From an uncultured Lachnospiraceae bacterium (GTDB lineage Bacteria > Bacillota > Clostridia > Lachnospirales > Lachnospiraceae): 21,299 nucleotides of DNA. The DNA is taken from the NCBI GenBank assembly GCA_949346185.1, contig CASGVX010000004.1, positions 1-21,299 on the forward strand, given 5' to 3'. Positions 8,136 to 16,037 of the stretch are shown here, one piece after another. Position numbers and translations under genes: made by a program. The notes under the pieces are model-generated. The model was given only the letters and a program-made list of their open reading frames with translations. It did no database searches and had not been told where the DNA came from. The first letter of the stretch is position 1, and the number at the start of each line of letters is the position of its first letter.

Positions 8136-9008
8136 ATGGAATTACAATTACAGGATGTAAGCAAGCAGTACGGAACAAAATGTGCTGTAAACAATGTAAG
8201 TGCCGATTTCGCACCGGGGGTATATGGGCTGCTTGGTGCAAACGGTGCGGGAAAGACAACGCTAATGCGAATGATATGTGGTGTTTTGAAGCCCACGTCA
8301 GGCAGTATTAGATTAAATGGGAAAACAATGGAAGAATTGGGCGAGGAATATTATGCCCATTTGGGATATATGCCACAGGATTTTGGCTTTTATCCTGATT
8401 TTACTGCTCGTGAATTTATGCTGTATATGGCAGCAGTGAAAGGGCTTGATAAAAAACGAGCAAGAAACCGAACAGAAGAGTTGCTTCATATGGTAAATCT
8501 GTCCGATGTGGCAGATAAAAAAATCAAGTCTTATTCTGGGGGGATGAAACAGCGTCTGGGAATCGCACAGGCAGAACTGAATAGCCCGTCTATCTTGATA
8601 TTGGATGAACCTACGGCGGGGCTTGATCCGAAAGAGCGGGTGCGTTTCCGCAATATCATTGCAGACTTTGCGAAGGAAAAGATTGTGATCTTATCCACCC
8701 ATATCGTTTCTGATGTTTCTTATATTGCAGATAGGATTTTGATGATGAAGCAGGGGTGTTTTCTTTTGCAGGAGGGAATGGATGCTGTTACTGACAGTAT
8801 CAAGGGGAAGGTATGGGAACTCTTGGTTGATGAAAGGGCTGCTGGGGAGTATAGCAGAAATTATACTGTTGTAAATCTTCATCACGAAAACAATATGGTG
8901 CGGTTGCGCATGATAGAGGAAACGGCACCGGGGGGAGATGCACAGATTGTAGAGCCGAGTCTGGAAGATTTGTTCCTGTATTATTTTGGGGAAGAAACTG
9001 AGAAATAG
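8136..9008 (+). CDS. ABC transporter ATP-binding protein
   Basis: Nucleotide-binding subunit, 290 residues, energising the permease encoded next. Walker A LLGANGAGKTTL (about 32-43), Q-loop at YMPQDFGFYPD, signature SYSGGMKQRLGIAQ (132-145), Walker B ILILDEPTAGLDP (153-165) and switch His189 in LSTHIVSD. The C-terminal 80 residues after the core are typical of ATPases paired with ABC-2 permeases for drug, peptide or lantibiotic export and self-protection. AGGAGG at 8122-8127 lies 8 bases before the ATG. It has 187 bp of upstream leader containing a terminator and a GCCAGTGCTGGC dyad (8099-8110), so it seems separately controlled from the two-component genes. Substrate unknown. Confidence 0.95.
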   Translation: MELQLQDVSKQYGTKCAVNNVSADFAPGVYGLLGANGAGKTTLMRMICGVLKPTSGSIRLNGKTMEELGEEYYAHLGYMPQDFGFYPDFTAREFMLYMAAVKGLDKKRARNRTEELLHMVNLSDVADKKIKSYSGGMKQRLGIAQAELNSPSILILDEPTAGLDPKERVRFRNIIADFAKEKIVILSTHIVSDVSYIADRILMMKQGCFLLQEGMDAVTDSIKGKVWELLVDERAAGEYSRNYTVVNLHHENNMVRLRMIEETAPGGDAQIVEPSLEDLFLYYFGEETEK

Positions 9009-9022
9009 GAGGATTCAAAAAA

Positions 9023-9096
9023 GCAAACGATGTTTGCTTTGCAAATATTGTACCTGCGGCATAGCGCACTACATGCGCATTCAAGTTTGCAGGTAC
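9023..9096. repeat. Hairpin-rich insert between ATPase and permease genes
   Basis: Three inverted repeats in 74 bases: GCAAAC/GTTTGC (9023-9037, 3-base loop), GTACCTGC/GCAGGTAC (9050-9057 and 9089-9096) and, nested within it, GCGCA/TGCGC (9064-9078). It lies between a perfect ribosome site at the end of the ATPase gene (9007-9012), which has no fitting start codon, and the permease start at 9118. It may be a small inserted element or an mRNA structure that sets the ATPase:permease ratio. Confidence 0.5.
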
Positions 9097-9117
9097 TGGA
9101 AAGGCATGGGGATTATT

Positions 9118-10344
9118 ATGTTGATAAAATATGAGTTTTTGAAAATACTGCGCAAAAAGTCTGCGTTAATCGTAATGGCAATCAGCTTGATTTTAACAGG
9201 ATTTCTTTTCGGATTGCCTGTGATGCAATACCAAACCTATAATCAAGACGGTGTCATGAAGGGGACGGCAGGCATTGCCTATGAAAAGGAACAGTATGCA
9301 AAGTTGTCGGTTCCTTTGTCGGAAGAATATATTGCTGATACAATCCGAGAGGTACAGGAACTTTTTAAGAGTCCTGCTCATGTTGGCTATGATGGGAATG
9401 AGCGATTTTTAATTGGGGATGCCTATTGGAATGGCGTTGCGCCAAGAGAAAAGCTGCTGAACCTAATTGCCAATAATTATAGCAGTCCGAATGAGAATTT
9501 AGGTTACAACAATCTTCCTGATTTGGACATCACGAGTGGAGCATTCTTTTACCAAAGGATGAAAAAGAGGATGGAAACATTGCTTAACGATCCTTCTCGT
9601 GCGCTATCCAATGAACAGAAAGAGTATTGGAGCGGCATGGCAGACGATGTGGATATCCCGCTGCAATATGGGTATTACGAAGGATGGGAAGTTATTATAA
9701 GCAGCTTTGAGCTTCTTATGTTTGCAGTGCTGGCGATCTGTATTGTAATTGCCCCAGTCTTTTCTGGGGAATATCAGGAGGGGACGGATGCGGTAATATT
9801 GTCTGGCAAGTATGGAAAGACAAAACTGATTACAGCGAAAATCGCAGCATCATTTTTATTTGGAACGGTTGCATTCATGCTCCATATTATTTTGGCGTGG
9901 GGATTGCCGCTTGCAGCGTTTGGCGTAGATGGATGGAATCTGCCATTGCAGATTGCAAATACCGCAATCCCTTATCCATTCACATTTTTGCAAGCTGTTC
10001 TTATGAACACGGGGATTATTTATTTGGTTCTCCTTGCTATGATTGGGCTGACGCTCCTTTTGTCCGCAAGGATGAAAAGCCCTTATCTTGTACTGGTTGT
10101 GATGGTTCTCGTGCTTTTTATCCCTATGTTCCTTACGCCAAATGGAACAACGGGGGCGTATAATCTGACTTTGTTTTTGCTGCCCTACCGTGTGGCAATG
10201 CCAGAATTCAGCAAGTATATCTCATACCAGTTGGGCGGACTGGTTTTGGATGCACTTGCCGTAAGGGCAATCTTATATGCTTTGCTTACAGTAATTATGC
10301 TGCCGCTAGCGAGATTAGGATTTCAGAAGCATCAGGTTGCGTAA
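9118..10344 (+). CDS. ABC-2 type transporter permease
   Basis: Membrane subunit for the preceding ATPase, 408 residues from ATG 9118. This start has GGGGA five bases upstream and gives MLIKYEFLKILRKKSALIVM, a usual permease opening; an in-frame ATG at 8986 inside the ATPase gene gives a Cys-rich, unlike N-terminus and is rejected. Hydrophobic helices at about 17-36, 198-214, 242-262, 291-317, 322-339 and 380-398, with a large extracytoplasmic domain (about 40-195) between helices 1 and 2. The GEYQEGTDAVILSGKYGKTKLITAK segment after helix 2 is the cytoplasmic coupling loop seen in this family. Helix count and ATPase type suggest export or expulsion of a peptide or hydrophobic compound; the substrate cannot be read from sequence. 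Confidence 0.9.
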   Translation: MLIKYEFLKILRKKSALIVMAISLILTGFLFGLPVMQYQTYNQDGVMKGTAGIAYEKEQYAKLSVPLSEEYIADTIREVQELFKSPAHVGYDGNERFLIGDAYWNGVAPREKLLNLIANNYSSPNENLGYNNLPDLDITSGAFFYQRMKKRMETLLNDPSRALSNEQKEYWSGMADDVDIPLQYGYYEGWEVIISSFELLMFAVLAICIVIAPVFSGEYQEGTDAVILSGKYGKTKLITAKIAASFLFGTVAFMLHIILAWGLPLAAFGVDGWNLPLQIANTAIPYPFTFLQAVLMNTGIIYLVLLAMIGLTLLLSARMKSPYLVLVVMVLVLFIPMFLTPNGTTGAYNLTLFLLPYRVAMPEFSKYISYQLGGLVLDALAVRAILYALLTVIMLPLARLGFQKHQVA

Positions 10345-10417
10345 GGTGGCTATTCACAGTCGATGCCCGCTGAAAGCGTTGCCTGTTCCTTATGAACGGC
10401 GAAGCCGTGAATCGTAA
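10345..10417. repeat. Hairpin-type extragenic repeat, copy 1
   Basis: Three blocks recur near 15600-15860: GGTGGCTATTCACAGTC (10345-10361; 16 of 17 bases match the reverse complement of 15845-15861), GCTGAAAGCGTTGC (10369-10382; same strand at 15791), and a block at 10392-10417 containing ACGGCGAAGCCGT that matches the reverse complement of 15594-15619 at 24 of 26 bases. Each block is part of a hairpin in at least one copy. No T-tract follows, so it is not an obvious terminator. Confidence 0.6.
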
Positions 10418-10457
10418 CATAGAGCAAAAATGTACATAAAGAAAGCAACGAAAGAGA

Positions 10458-10486
10458 TTGTGTTTATAATGGATATGAAATATAAT
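10458..10486 (+). promoter_or_regulatory. Promoter of the GH5 gene
   Basis: TTGTGT (10458-10463), a 17-bp spacer and a perfect TATAAT (10481-10486), 50 bases before the GH5 start codon. No dyad overlaps it. Confidence 0.7.
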
Positions 10487-10536
10487 GGGGCTATATTGGA
10501 TCAAGAACAGAAAATAACATGAAAGGGAGGAATTTT

Positions 10537-13431
10537 ATGAGGAAATGCGCAAAGAAGTGCATGAGCATCCTTACGCTGGGTGCGGTGGCCCTATCCTGTA
10601 TTTTGGGAAGTGCCAATATGCAGGCAAGGGCGGCGAGGCAGGTTCGGGAATCTGCCGTAAAATTGCCACAGAAAACGGACGAGGTCATCACGCCCGACAA
10701 TCCGGCGGTATTTCGGAATCTATCTTCTGATGAGATTATCCGGGAAATGGGAACTGGATGGAATCTGGGAAATACGTTGGATGGACATACTGGCCTAACT
10801 CCTTCGGAAACGGCTTGGCAGCCTCAAGTTACCACGAGGGAAACGATCAAGACAGTGCACGACATGGGATTTAATACAGTGCGGGTGCCTGTCACTTGGG
10901 GAAATATGATCAATGCGGACTATTCCGTGCGGGAGTCTTGGATGAATCGGGTGCAGGATGTGGTGGATTATTGTATCGAGCAGGATATGTATGTCATCCT
11001 GAATATGCACCATGACGGGGCTGAAGCTATGTATTGGTTCAACTTGAAACTGGAAGGTGCTGAACTGGACAAGGTATGGGATAAATTCCGTGGTCTGTGG
11101 AAGACGATAGCGGAGAGATTTAAGAACTATGACGAGCATTTGATATTCGAGAGCATGAATGAAATCCAGGGAGGCAAATGGAGCCAGGAAGAGGCAGGGA
11201 CGCAGTTCGGCGTAAATATCAATAAGGCGAATCAGATATTCGTGGATACAGTGCGAGGTACTGGCAGCAATAACAGTAAGCGTTGGCTCAGCATTCCCCC
11301 TTGGGGTACTAGGATTGACGTTGCCAACCATGCAGAGAAATATGGGTTTCAGATGCCCAAAGATACATTGGAAAATCCACGGCTCATGCTTGCGGTACAT
11401 GACTATGCGCCAGTGAACAAATGCTTGAACGGTACCAGTCGGGATGACAATGATATCAAGCTTTCTGATGTGGTAGATTGCTATGAAAATAATTTTATAG
11501 GATTAAATGAAAATTATGTGTCTAAGGGGATTCCTGTGGTGCTGGGAGAGTACGGCGCAGTGGACAAGGACAATACGCCCCAGAGAGAGCTGTACTGCGA
11601 GGGGGTAAATATCCTGGCAAAGAAGTATCAGATTGTGGGGGTATATTGGGATGATGGCGGCGTGGACAACAATGCCTTTGCTCTAGTAGATAGAAAGAAA
11701 AGTATCATTCGCGAGGGATATGAGACCATATCCTATGCCCTGATGCGAGGATTTTTTACCCAGACGGATATTGCGAAAGTCACGGCGGGAACCCAGATTA
11801 CGCCAATCACTGATTTCCAGATAGAGGGAAGCGTTACGCTGGCTTGCAATAGTTCTGTACAGATGGCGGTTTCCGAGGTGCAGCCTGCAGGGCACAACGA
11901 TGTGATTTTGTGGAAGACAGCTGATTCCCGCATTGCCACGGTTTATCAGGGGATGATTCGAGGAAGAGGCGTGGGAGAAACTGTGATAACCGCCTATGCC
12001 CAGAATGGCACGGTGGCAAAGGAAGTCAAAGTGACCGTGACAGCGCAGGAAGGAACTGCCTGTGACAATATTCTGGTAGGGGCGGGGGACAGTGGAGTGA
12101 CGGCATACATGGGGCATGCCTGCTTCCTCAATGCCAGAGTAGGAACCGAAAATTGCAGTGCTTCTCTGGGATATTATTCAGAAGACACAAGTGTGGCCAC
12201 GGTGTCTTCCCTGGGGAAGGTGACTGGCGTAAGTGCGGGAAGCACGAATATTGTCATCGTTTCCAGCACGGGTTATTCCAAAAAGGTTCCGGTTGCTGTG
12301 GAAGACGCACCCTGGGACAACAGCCAATTCCGGCTGGCACTCCATATTTATTATAATGACAATGCCCATGAGTTTTATGATGACGTGATGTCTACAGAGG
12401 TGATTACGGTGCAGGGGCCAGGACAGTATTGCGTGAAGTTTGATTGCTCCACGGATTTGACGGACCGTGCCAAGGCTGCTGGCGTAACTACGATCAACAA
12501 TGCGGGAGCAATCTATTTGAAAGATGTGGATGTGGACGAGGGAAAGATTACTCAGTCTGTCCTAAAGTCTGGAAATATTTCTTACCAGTGTATCCGCATT
12601 AACGACAGAACGATTGCCATAGCAGACAAGGAAAAGGCATATCCTCTGGTGAAGTCAAACCACGTCATAGATACGAATAATCCTATCAACGCTTGGGGAG
12701 ATTACGCTATCGTGGAAGAGGAAGTGGATTCCACAGGCAATAGGCTGACTTTTAAGAAGGTGCCGGAACCTACGGTAATCGAGGTGTATTTCACGTTGTC
12801 AGATATGCGCTATGATGACGATACCATATTGAAATCCCCGGATGGGAAAGAGCCCGTATTGGCGGTACCGACAGATACGCCGGATGAAAATGGGGGAGGC
12901 GATGACCAACCAAAGCCTACGAACACGCCGGGAGGCAGTGGCGTCCAGCCAAAGCCCACAGGCAGCCCGAAGACTTCTCCTGCGCCGTTGAAAAAGGGAG
13001 CGGTTGTTTCCGACAGTGCCTCTCAGGGCAAATATCAGATTACGAAGTCGGATGCAAAGAAAGGAACGGCATCCTATTTGAAATGCAATGCGAAGAAAAC
13101 CAAAGTCACAGTGCCAGATGCGATAACGGTGGGGGGAGTGAAATATTCTGTGACGGGGATAGGCAAAAAAGCATTTCAGGGGAATAAAAAGATTAAGAGT
13201 GTTACGCTGGGGAAAAATATCACCCAGATTGGGGAAAAGGCGTTTTATGGATGCAAATCATTGAGAAAGATTCAGATACGGTCTGCTAAACTGGCAAAGG
13301 TGGGGAAGAAGGCCGTTGGCAATATTGCAACAAAAGCGCAGATTAGGGTACCGAAAAAGAAATATAAGAAGTATAAGAAATTGTTTAGTAAGAAAACGGG
13401 ATTTGGGAAAAAGATGAAACTCAAGAAATAA
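10537..13431 (+). CDS. Secreted multidomain GH5 endoglucanase-like enzyme
   Basis: 964 residues from ATG 10537, chosen because GGGAGG lies 6 bases upstream and a signal peptide follows (MRKCAKKCMSILTLGAVAL, cleavage near residue 32). GH5 TIM barrel about 62-405: MGTGWNLGNTLDG, GFNTVRVPVTW, LNMHHD, acid/base Glu209 in ESMNEIQG, nucleophile Glu338 in VLGEYGAVD. The opening and NEI motif resemble the cellulase/xyloglucanase subfamily GH5_4 (inference). Two Big_2-like domains (about 424-503 and 510-588), an unassigned beta-rich domain (about 592-755), a Pro/Thr linker (778-816) and a Lys-rich C-terminal part with LRR_5/BspA-like repeats (GIGKKAFQGNKKIKSVTLG) follow. No LPXTG is seen; the basic C-terminus may bind the wall by charge. 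Likely acts outside the cell on beta-glucan of plant walls. Confidence 0.9.
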   Translation: MRKCAKKCMSILTLGAVALSCILGSANMQARAARQVRESAVKLPQKTDEVITPDNPAVFRNLSSDEIIREMGTGWNLGNTLDGHTGLTPSETAWQPQVTTRETIKTVHDMGFNTVRVPVTWGNMINADYSVRESWMNRVQDVVDYCIEQDMYVILNMHHDGAEAMYWFNLKLEGAELDKVWDKFRGLWKTIAERFKNYDEHLIFESMNEIQGGKWSQEEAGTQFGVNINKANQIFVDTVRGTGSNNSKRWLSIPPWGTRIDVANHAEKYGFQMPKDTLENPRLMLAVHDYAPVNKCLNGTSRDDNDIKLSDVVDCYENNFIGLNENYVSKGIPVVLGEYGAVDKDNTPQRELYCEGVNILAKKYQIVGVYWDDGGVDNNAFALVDRKKSIIREGYETISYALMRGFFTQTDIAKVTAGTQITPITDFQIEGSVTLACNSSVQMAVSEVQPAGHNDVILWKTADSRIATVYQGMIRGRGVGETVITAYAQNGTVAKEVKVTVTAQEGTACDNILVGAGDSGVTAYMGHACFLNARVGTENCSASLGYYSEDTSVATVSSLGKVTGVSAGSTNIVIVSSTGYSKKVPVAVEDAPWDNSQFRLALHIYYNDNAHEFYDDVMSTEVITVQGPGQYCVKFDCSTDLTDRAKAAGVTTINNAGAIYLKDVDVDEGKITQSVLKSGNISYQCIRINDRTIAIADKEKAYPLVKSNHVIDTNNPINAWGDYAIVEEEVDSTGNRLTFKKVPEPTVIEVYFTLSDMRYDDDTILKSPDGKEPVLAVPTDTPDENGGGDDQPKPTNTPGGSGVQPKPTGSPKTSPAPLKKGAVVSDSASQGKYQITKSDAKKGTASYLKCNAKKTKVTVPDAITVGGVKYSVTGIGKKAFQGNKKIKSVTLGKNITQIGEKAFYGCKSLRKIQIRSAKLAKVGKKAVGNIATKAQIRVPKKKYKKYKKLFSKKTGFGKKMKLKK

Positions 13432-13502
13432 GGAAATGCATTGCTATATGTATTTGCCGCAAGGGTCAATACAGAGTCCCAAATTGCCATTAATTAAACC
13501 TA

Positions 13503-13519
13503 TCCTAATCAATCTAGGA
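13503..13519. promoter_or_regulatory. Short dyad upstream of the GH43 gene
   Basis: TCCTA (13503-13507) and TAGGA (13515-13519) form a 5-bp inverted repeat with a 7-base centre, 14 bases before the GH43 ribosome site. It could be an operator or a minor mRNA hairpin. No convincing -35/-10 pair was found in the 118-bp gap after GH5, and no T-tract terminator either, so GH43 may partly be read from the GH5 promoter. Confidence 0.25.
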
Positions 13520-13549
13520 CAGCATATTTAAAAAGGAGGATAAGCTACC

Positions 13550-15544
13550 ATGAATAGAATGCACAAAAAAGTTGTAGCTTGCCTATTGGCGGCATCCATG
13601 ATAATCTCTGCAGCTCTTCCCACAGAGAATGCCGAGGCAAAGGCAAAAGTTCCCACTGTCAGCACCAAAAAGGTGACGGTGCAAGTAAAGGGCACTAAGA
13701 CGGTCAAAGTGAAGAAGAACAAGACAAAGGTCAAAAAAGTCACTTGGAAAAGTAAAAATAAGAAAATAGCCAAGGTAAATAAGGGGAAAATTACCGGAGT
13801 AAAAGCCGGAAAAACCAAAGTCACCTGCAAAATCACTTATATGAAGGGCAAAAAGAAAAAGAACGTCACCGTGAAGATATCCGTGACTGTGAAGAAAAAA
13901 GAAGCAGCGACCTCGTCGCCCTCCAAGTCCACTGCAGTCCCATCTTCCAGTTCAAAGCCTGGAATCACTTCCCCAGCCGTTCCCACGGCAACACCTACGC
14001 CAAGCCCCACGGCAAAACCTACATTGGTTCCCACTGAGGCTCCTGACGACCCCAACGTGGTTCCAGCACAGAAATTTGCCAGATCCTACAAGGGCATGGA
14101 TGCCAACAATCCAATCTTAGCCAACAGTTTTGCCAGCGATCCCACTGCCATCGAATACAATGGCAGGGTTTACGTGTATATGTCTAATGATTCCCAAGAA
14201 CATGCTGGCCAAGGAGATGAAGGCGATAATAAATACGGCTACATAACAAGCGTACATATCATCTCCTCAGATGACATGGTAAACTGGACAGACCACGGTA
14301 CCTTTGACATTGCAGGAAAGGAAGGCGTCAACTCCTATACCAGCTGTTGCTGGGCATCCTGCGTCGCCTACAAGAAAATCAACGGAAAGGACAAGTTCTT
14401 CCTCTACTACACCAATGGGGGATACCAGATCGCTGTGGCCGTAGCAGACTCTCCCGTGGGACCATTCCGAGATGAAAAGAAGGTGCCTCTGATTGGCCCC
14501 TATGCCGCAAATACATCCAGTGCAGATCCCTTGGATCCCGCCGTCTTCACAGACAATGACGGAAAATCCTATCTGGTGTGGGGTGCTGACTGCGACCGCG
14601 GTCCCGACAAGAAGCATTATCCCCGCATCCGCCAGCTTTCTGACGACATGCTCTCTTTCACCGGGGAGGAGGCAGTCATCGAAGCACCTTATTTCTTTGA
14701 AGATTCGGGCATCAACAGAATTGGCGACAAATATTACTTCTCCTATTGCTCCGACTGGAACCAGAGAAATGGAGAATACAAGAATTTGAGCCAATGCTCT
14801 ATCGCATATATGGTGGCAGACTCCCCCATGGGGCCATATACTTATGCTGGAGAAGTCCTTCCCAACTGTGGCAACGTATTCAAAGATGCAAATGGAGAAG
14901 GTGTGTGGGCAAATAATCACCACAGCATAATGCAGTTCCAAAATGAATACTACATGTTCTACCACACCATGACCTTGAAGACGGAGATGGGCATCCATTT
15001 TGGAGGAAGAAGCACCCATGTAAATAAACTGCAGGTAAATCAAGATGGAACTTTGGGTTTGATTCAGCAGGATTTCGCTGGCGTTCCCCAACTGAAAAAT
15101 TTCGACCCATACCAGAAGGTCTCCGGCCTAGTATCTTCCAACAATGCCGGCATGAATTCCATCCACTCCACCGTGGTTACAAAAAACAAAGGCGGCAAGG
15201 AAGTTACTGACTACGTCATACCGGAAAATGGTGCCCGCATGGAAGCAGTAAAATCCAGAAAGGACTACCAGTACAGTTGGCTCAGCATCAAAGGGGCAGA
15301 TTTTGGAGATACTTCCCCCGCCACCTTCCAAGCTTCCCTGAAAGGATACTCCAAGGGGACGGTCAATCTGCGCATATGTGCTGATAGCCTGGATGGTGCG
15401 GAAATCGCAAGCACTACGGTGAAATTTGATGAAGACGGTGATGCATCCATCTCCGTCCCCGCCAAATCCATTACTGGCAAGCACGATCTCTATATTGAAT
15501 TTGACGGTTCCGTGAGAGACTTTGTCTCCTGGCAGTTCAAGTAG
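13550..15544 (+). CDS. Secreted GH43 arabinofuranosidase/xylosidase with CBM6
   Basis: 664 residues; AAGGAGG at 13533-13539 precedes the ATG. Signal peptide at about 1-30 (VVACLLAASMIISAALP). A very Lys-rich Big_2-like domain (about 36-115, with VTWKSKNKKIAKVNKGKITG) is followed by a Ser/Thr/Pro linker (118-165). The GH43 five-blade propeller spans about 175-515: Asp197 in FASDPTA is the expected base, Asp329 in PLDPAVF the pKa modulator, and Glu378 in VIEAPYFFEDSG the acid. The C-terminal 130 residues (SIKGADFGD through LYIEFDG to VSWQFK) match CBM6, as in arabinoxylan-active GH43 enzymes. Likely removes arabinose or xylose from arabinoxylan outside the cell; exact specificity is not visible. 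Codon choice, richer in C-ending codons than GH5, suggests a separate history. A strong terminator follows. Confidence 0.9.
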   Translation: MNRMHKKVVACLLAASMIISAALPTENAEAKAKVPTVSTKKVTVQVKGTKTVKVKKNKTKVKKVTWKSKNKKIAKVNKGKITGVKAGKTKVTCKITYMKGKKKKNVTVKISVTVKKKEAATSSPSKSTAVPSSSSKPGITSPAVPTATPTPSPTAKPTLVPTEAPDDPNVVPAQKFARSYKGMDANNPILANSFASDPTAIEYNGRVYVYMSNDSQEHAGQGDEGDNKYGYITSVHIISSDDMVNWTDHGTFDIAGKEGVNSYTSCCWASCVAYKKINGKDKFFLYYTNGGYQIAVAVADSPVGPFRDEKKVPLIGPYAANTSSADPLDPAVFTDNDGKSYLVWGADCDRGPDKKHYPRIRQLSDDMLSFTGEEAVIEAPYFFEDSGINRIGDKYYFSYCSDWNQRNGEYKNLSQCSIAYMVADSPMGPYTYAGEVLPNCGNVFKDANGEGVWANNHHSIMQFQNEYYMFYHTMTLKTEMGIHFGGRSTHVNKLQVNQDGTLGLIQQDFAGVPQLKNFDPYQKVSGLVSSNNAGMNSIHSTVVTKNKGGKEVTDYVIPENGARMEAVKSRKDYQYSWLSIKGADFGDTSPATFQASLKGYSKGTVNLRICADSLDGAEIASTTVKFDEDGDASISVPAKSITGKHDLYIEFDGSVRDFVSWQFK

Positions 15545-15551
15545 AACGGAA

Positions 15552-15592
15552 AAAGACCTGTCTGAAACCAATCAGACAGGTCTTTGATTTTA
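15552..15592 (+). terminator. Strong intrinsic terminator of the GH43 gene
   Basis: Perfect 14-bp stem (15552-15565 with 15572-15585, core AGACCTGTCTGA), a 6-base loop, then GATTTTATT. It begins 7 bases after the GH43 stop codon. Confidence 0.9.
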
Positions 15593-15593
15593 T

Positions 15594-15620
15594 TGCGATG
15601 CACGGCTTCGCCGTTCATCG
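15594..15620. repeat. Hairpin-type extragenic repeat, copy 2a (inverted)
   Basis: A dyad with arms CGATG/CATCG outside and ACGGC/GCCGT inside around TTC. It matches the reverse complement of 10392-10417 at 24 of 26 bases. It sits directly behind the GH43 terminator. Confidence 0.6.
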
Positions 15621-15786
15621 TAGACATTGAGCCAAACCTCCTAGTCTAATTTTCCATCGAACTGCGTTGTTTTCGGTCAATGATGCCACTGCATCGCCTC
15701 CCTCAAACGTCTTGTCGTTGAAAAATAATTCTACGGAGTTTTGCCAGATATCAATGATACGGTACACTAGCAAAATGTGTGCATTT

Positions 15787-15861
15787 CAACGCTGAAAGCG
15801 TTGCTTGTTACTATAAACGGCCTTCACAGTCAATTTCTAGAAATGACTGTGAATAGACACC
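15787..15861. repeat. Hairpin-type extragenic repeat, copy 2b
   Basis: AACGC-TGAAA-GCGTT hairpin (15787-15801) within GCTGAAAGCGTTGC, shared in the same direction with 10369-10382. After it is a 10-bp stem TTCACAGTCA/TGACTGTGAA (15823-15832 and 15844-15853) around TTTCTAGAAA. The tail at 15845-15861 matches the reverse complement of 10345-10361. The block order differs from copy 1, so these are composite elements rather than a simple duplication. Confidence 0.55.
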
Positions 15862-15908
15862 ACATACAATATTTTCTAGGATTTTCTAGTATTTGAAGAA
15901 GAAAATGT

Positions 15909-15937
15909 TTGACAAGCATAATTCCGTGTGATAAAAT
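15909..15937 (+). promoter_or_regulatory. Promoter of the rplM-rpsI operon
   Basis: Perfect TTGACA (15909-15914), a 17-bp spacer and TAAAAT (15932-15937). Transcription should start near 15944, leaving a leader of about 94 bases before rplM. High strength fits a ribosomal protein operon. Confidence 0.85.
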
Positions 15938-15943
15938 CATTAG

Positions 15944-16010
15944 ATGTGGCGTGTGAAAGCTGACCATAAGCCCCGGTATGAGCAATCAGACGCAATGAGT
16001 TTGAAAAAAA
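15944..16010 (+). ncRNA. L13-type ribosomal protein leader
   Basis: The transcript start of rplM carries a conserved-looking structured leader. GCGT (15949-15952) pairs with ACGC (15990-15993), CTGA (15960-15963) with TCAG (15986-15989) across an internal loop GTGAAAG, and CATA (15965-15968) with TATG (15977-15980) around AGCCCCGG. Position and shape agree with the Firmicute L13 leader (Rfam RF00555), thought to bind L13 and repress its own operon. Family assignment is from memory of its position and form; a covariance-model search would settle it. Confidence 0.6.
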
Positions 16011-16037
16011 TATAGGATTAAGTTAGGAGGTACTGGG

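Noticed and set aside
8986..9117. Longer permease N-terminus starting within the ATPase gene
   Set aside because: The added residues are Cys/Arg-rich and come from the hairpin region; the usual permease opening starts at 9118.
15490..15627. 45-codon minus-strand ORF with AGGAGG upstream, beginning MSTMNGEAVHRN
   Set aside because: It runs through the GH43 terminator and the antisense of GH43; its start is part of the repeat (copy 1 gives a similar MNGEAVNRN frame that soon stops), so it is best explained by the repeat.
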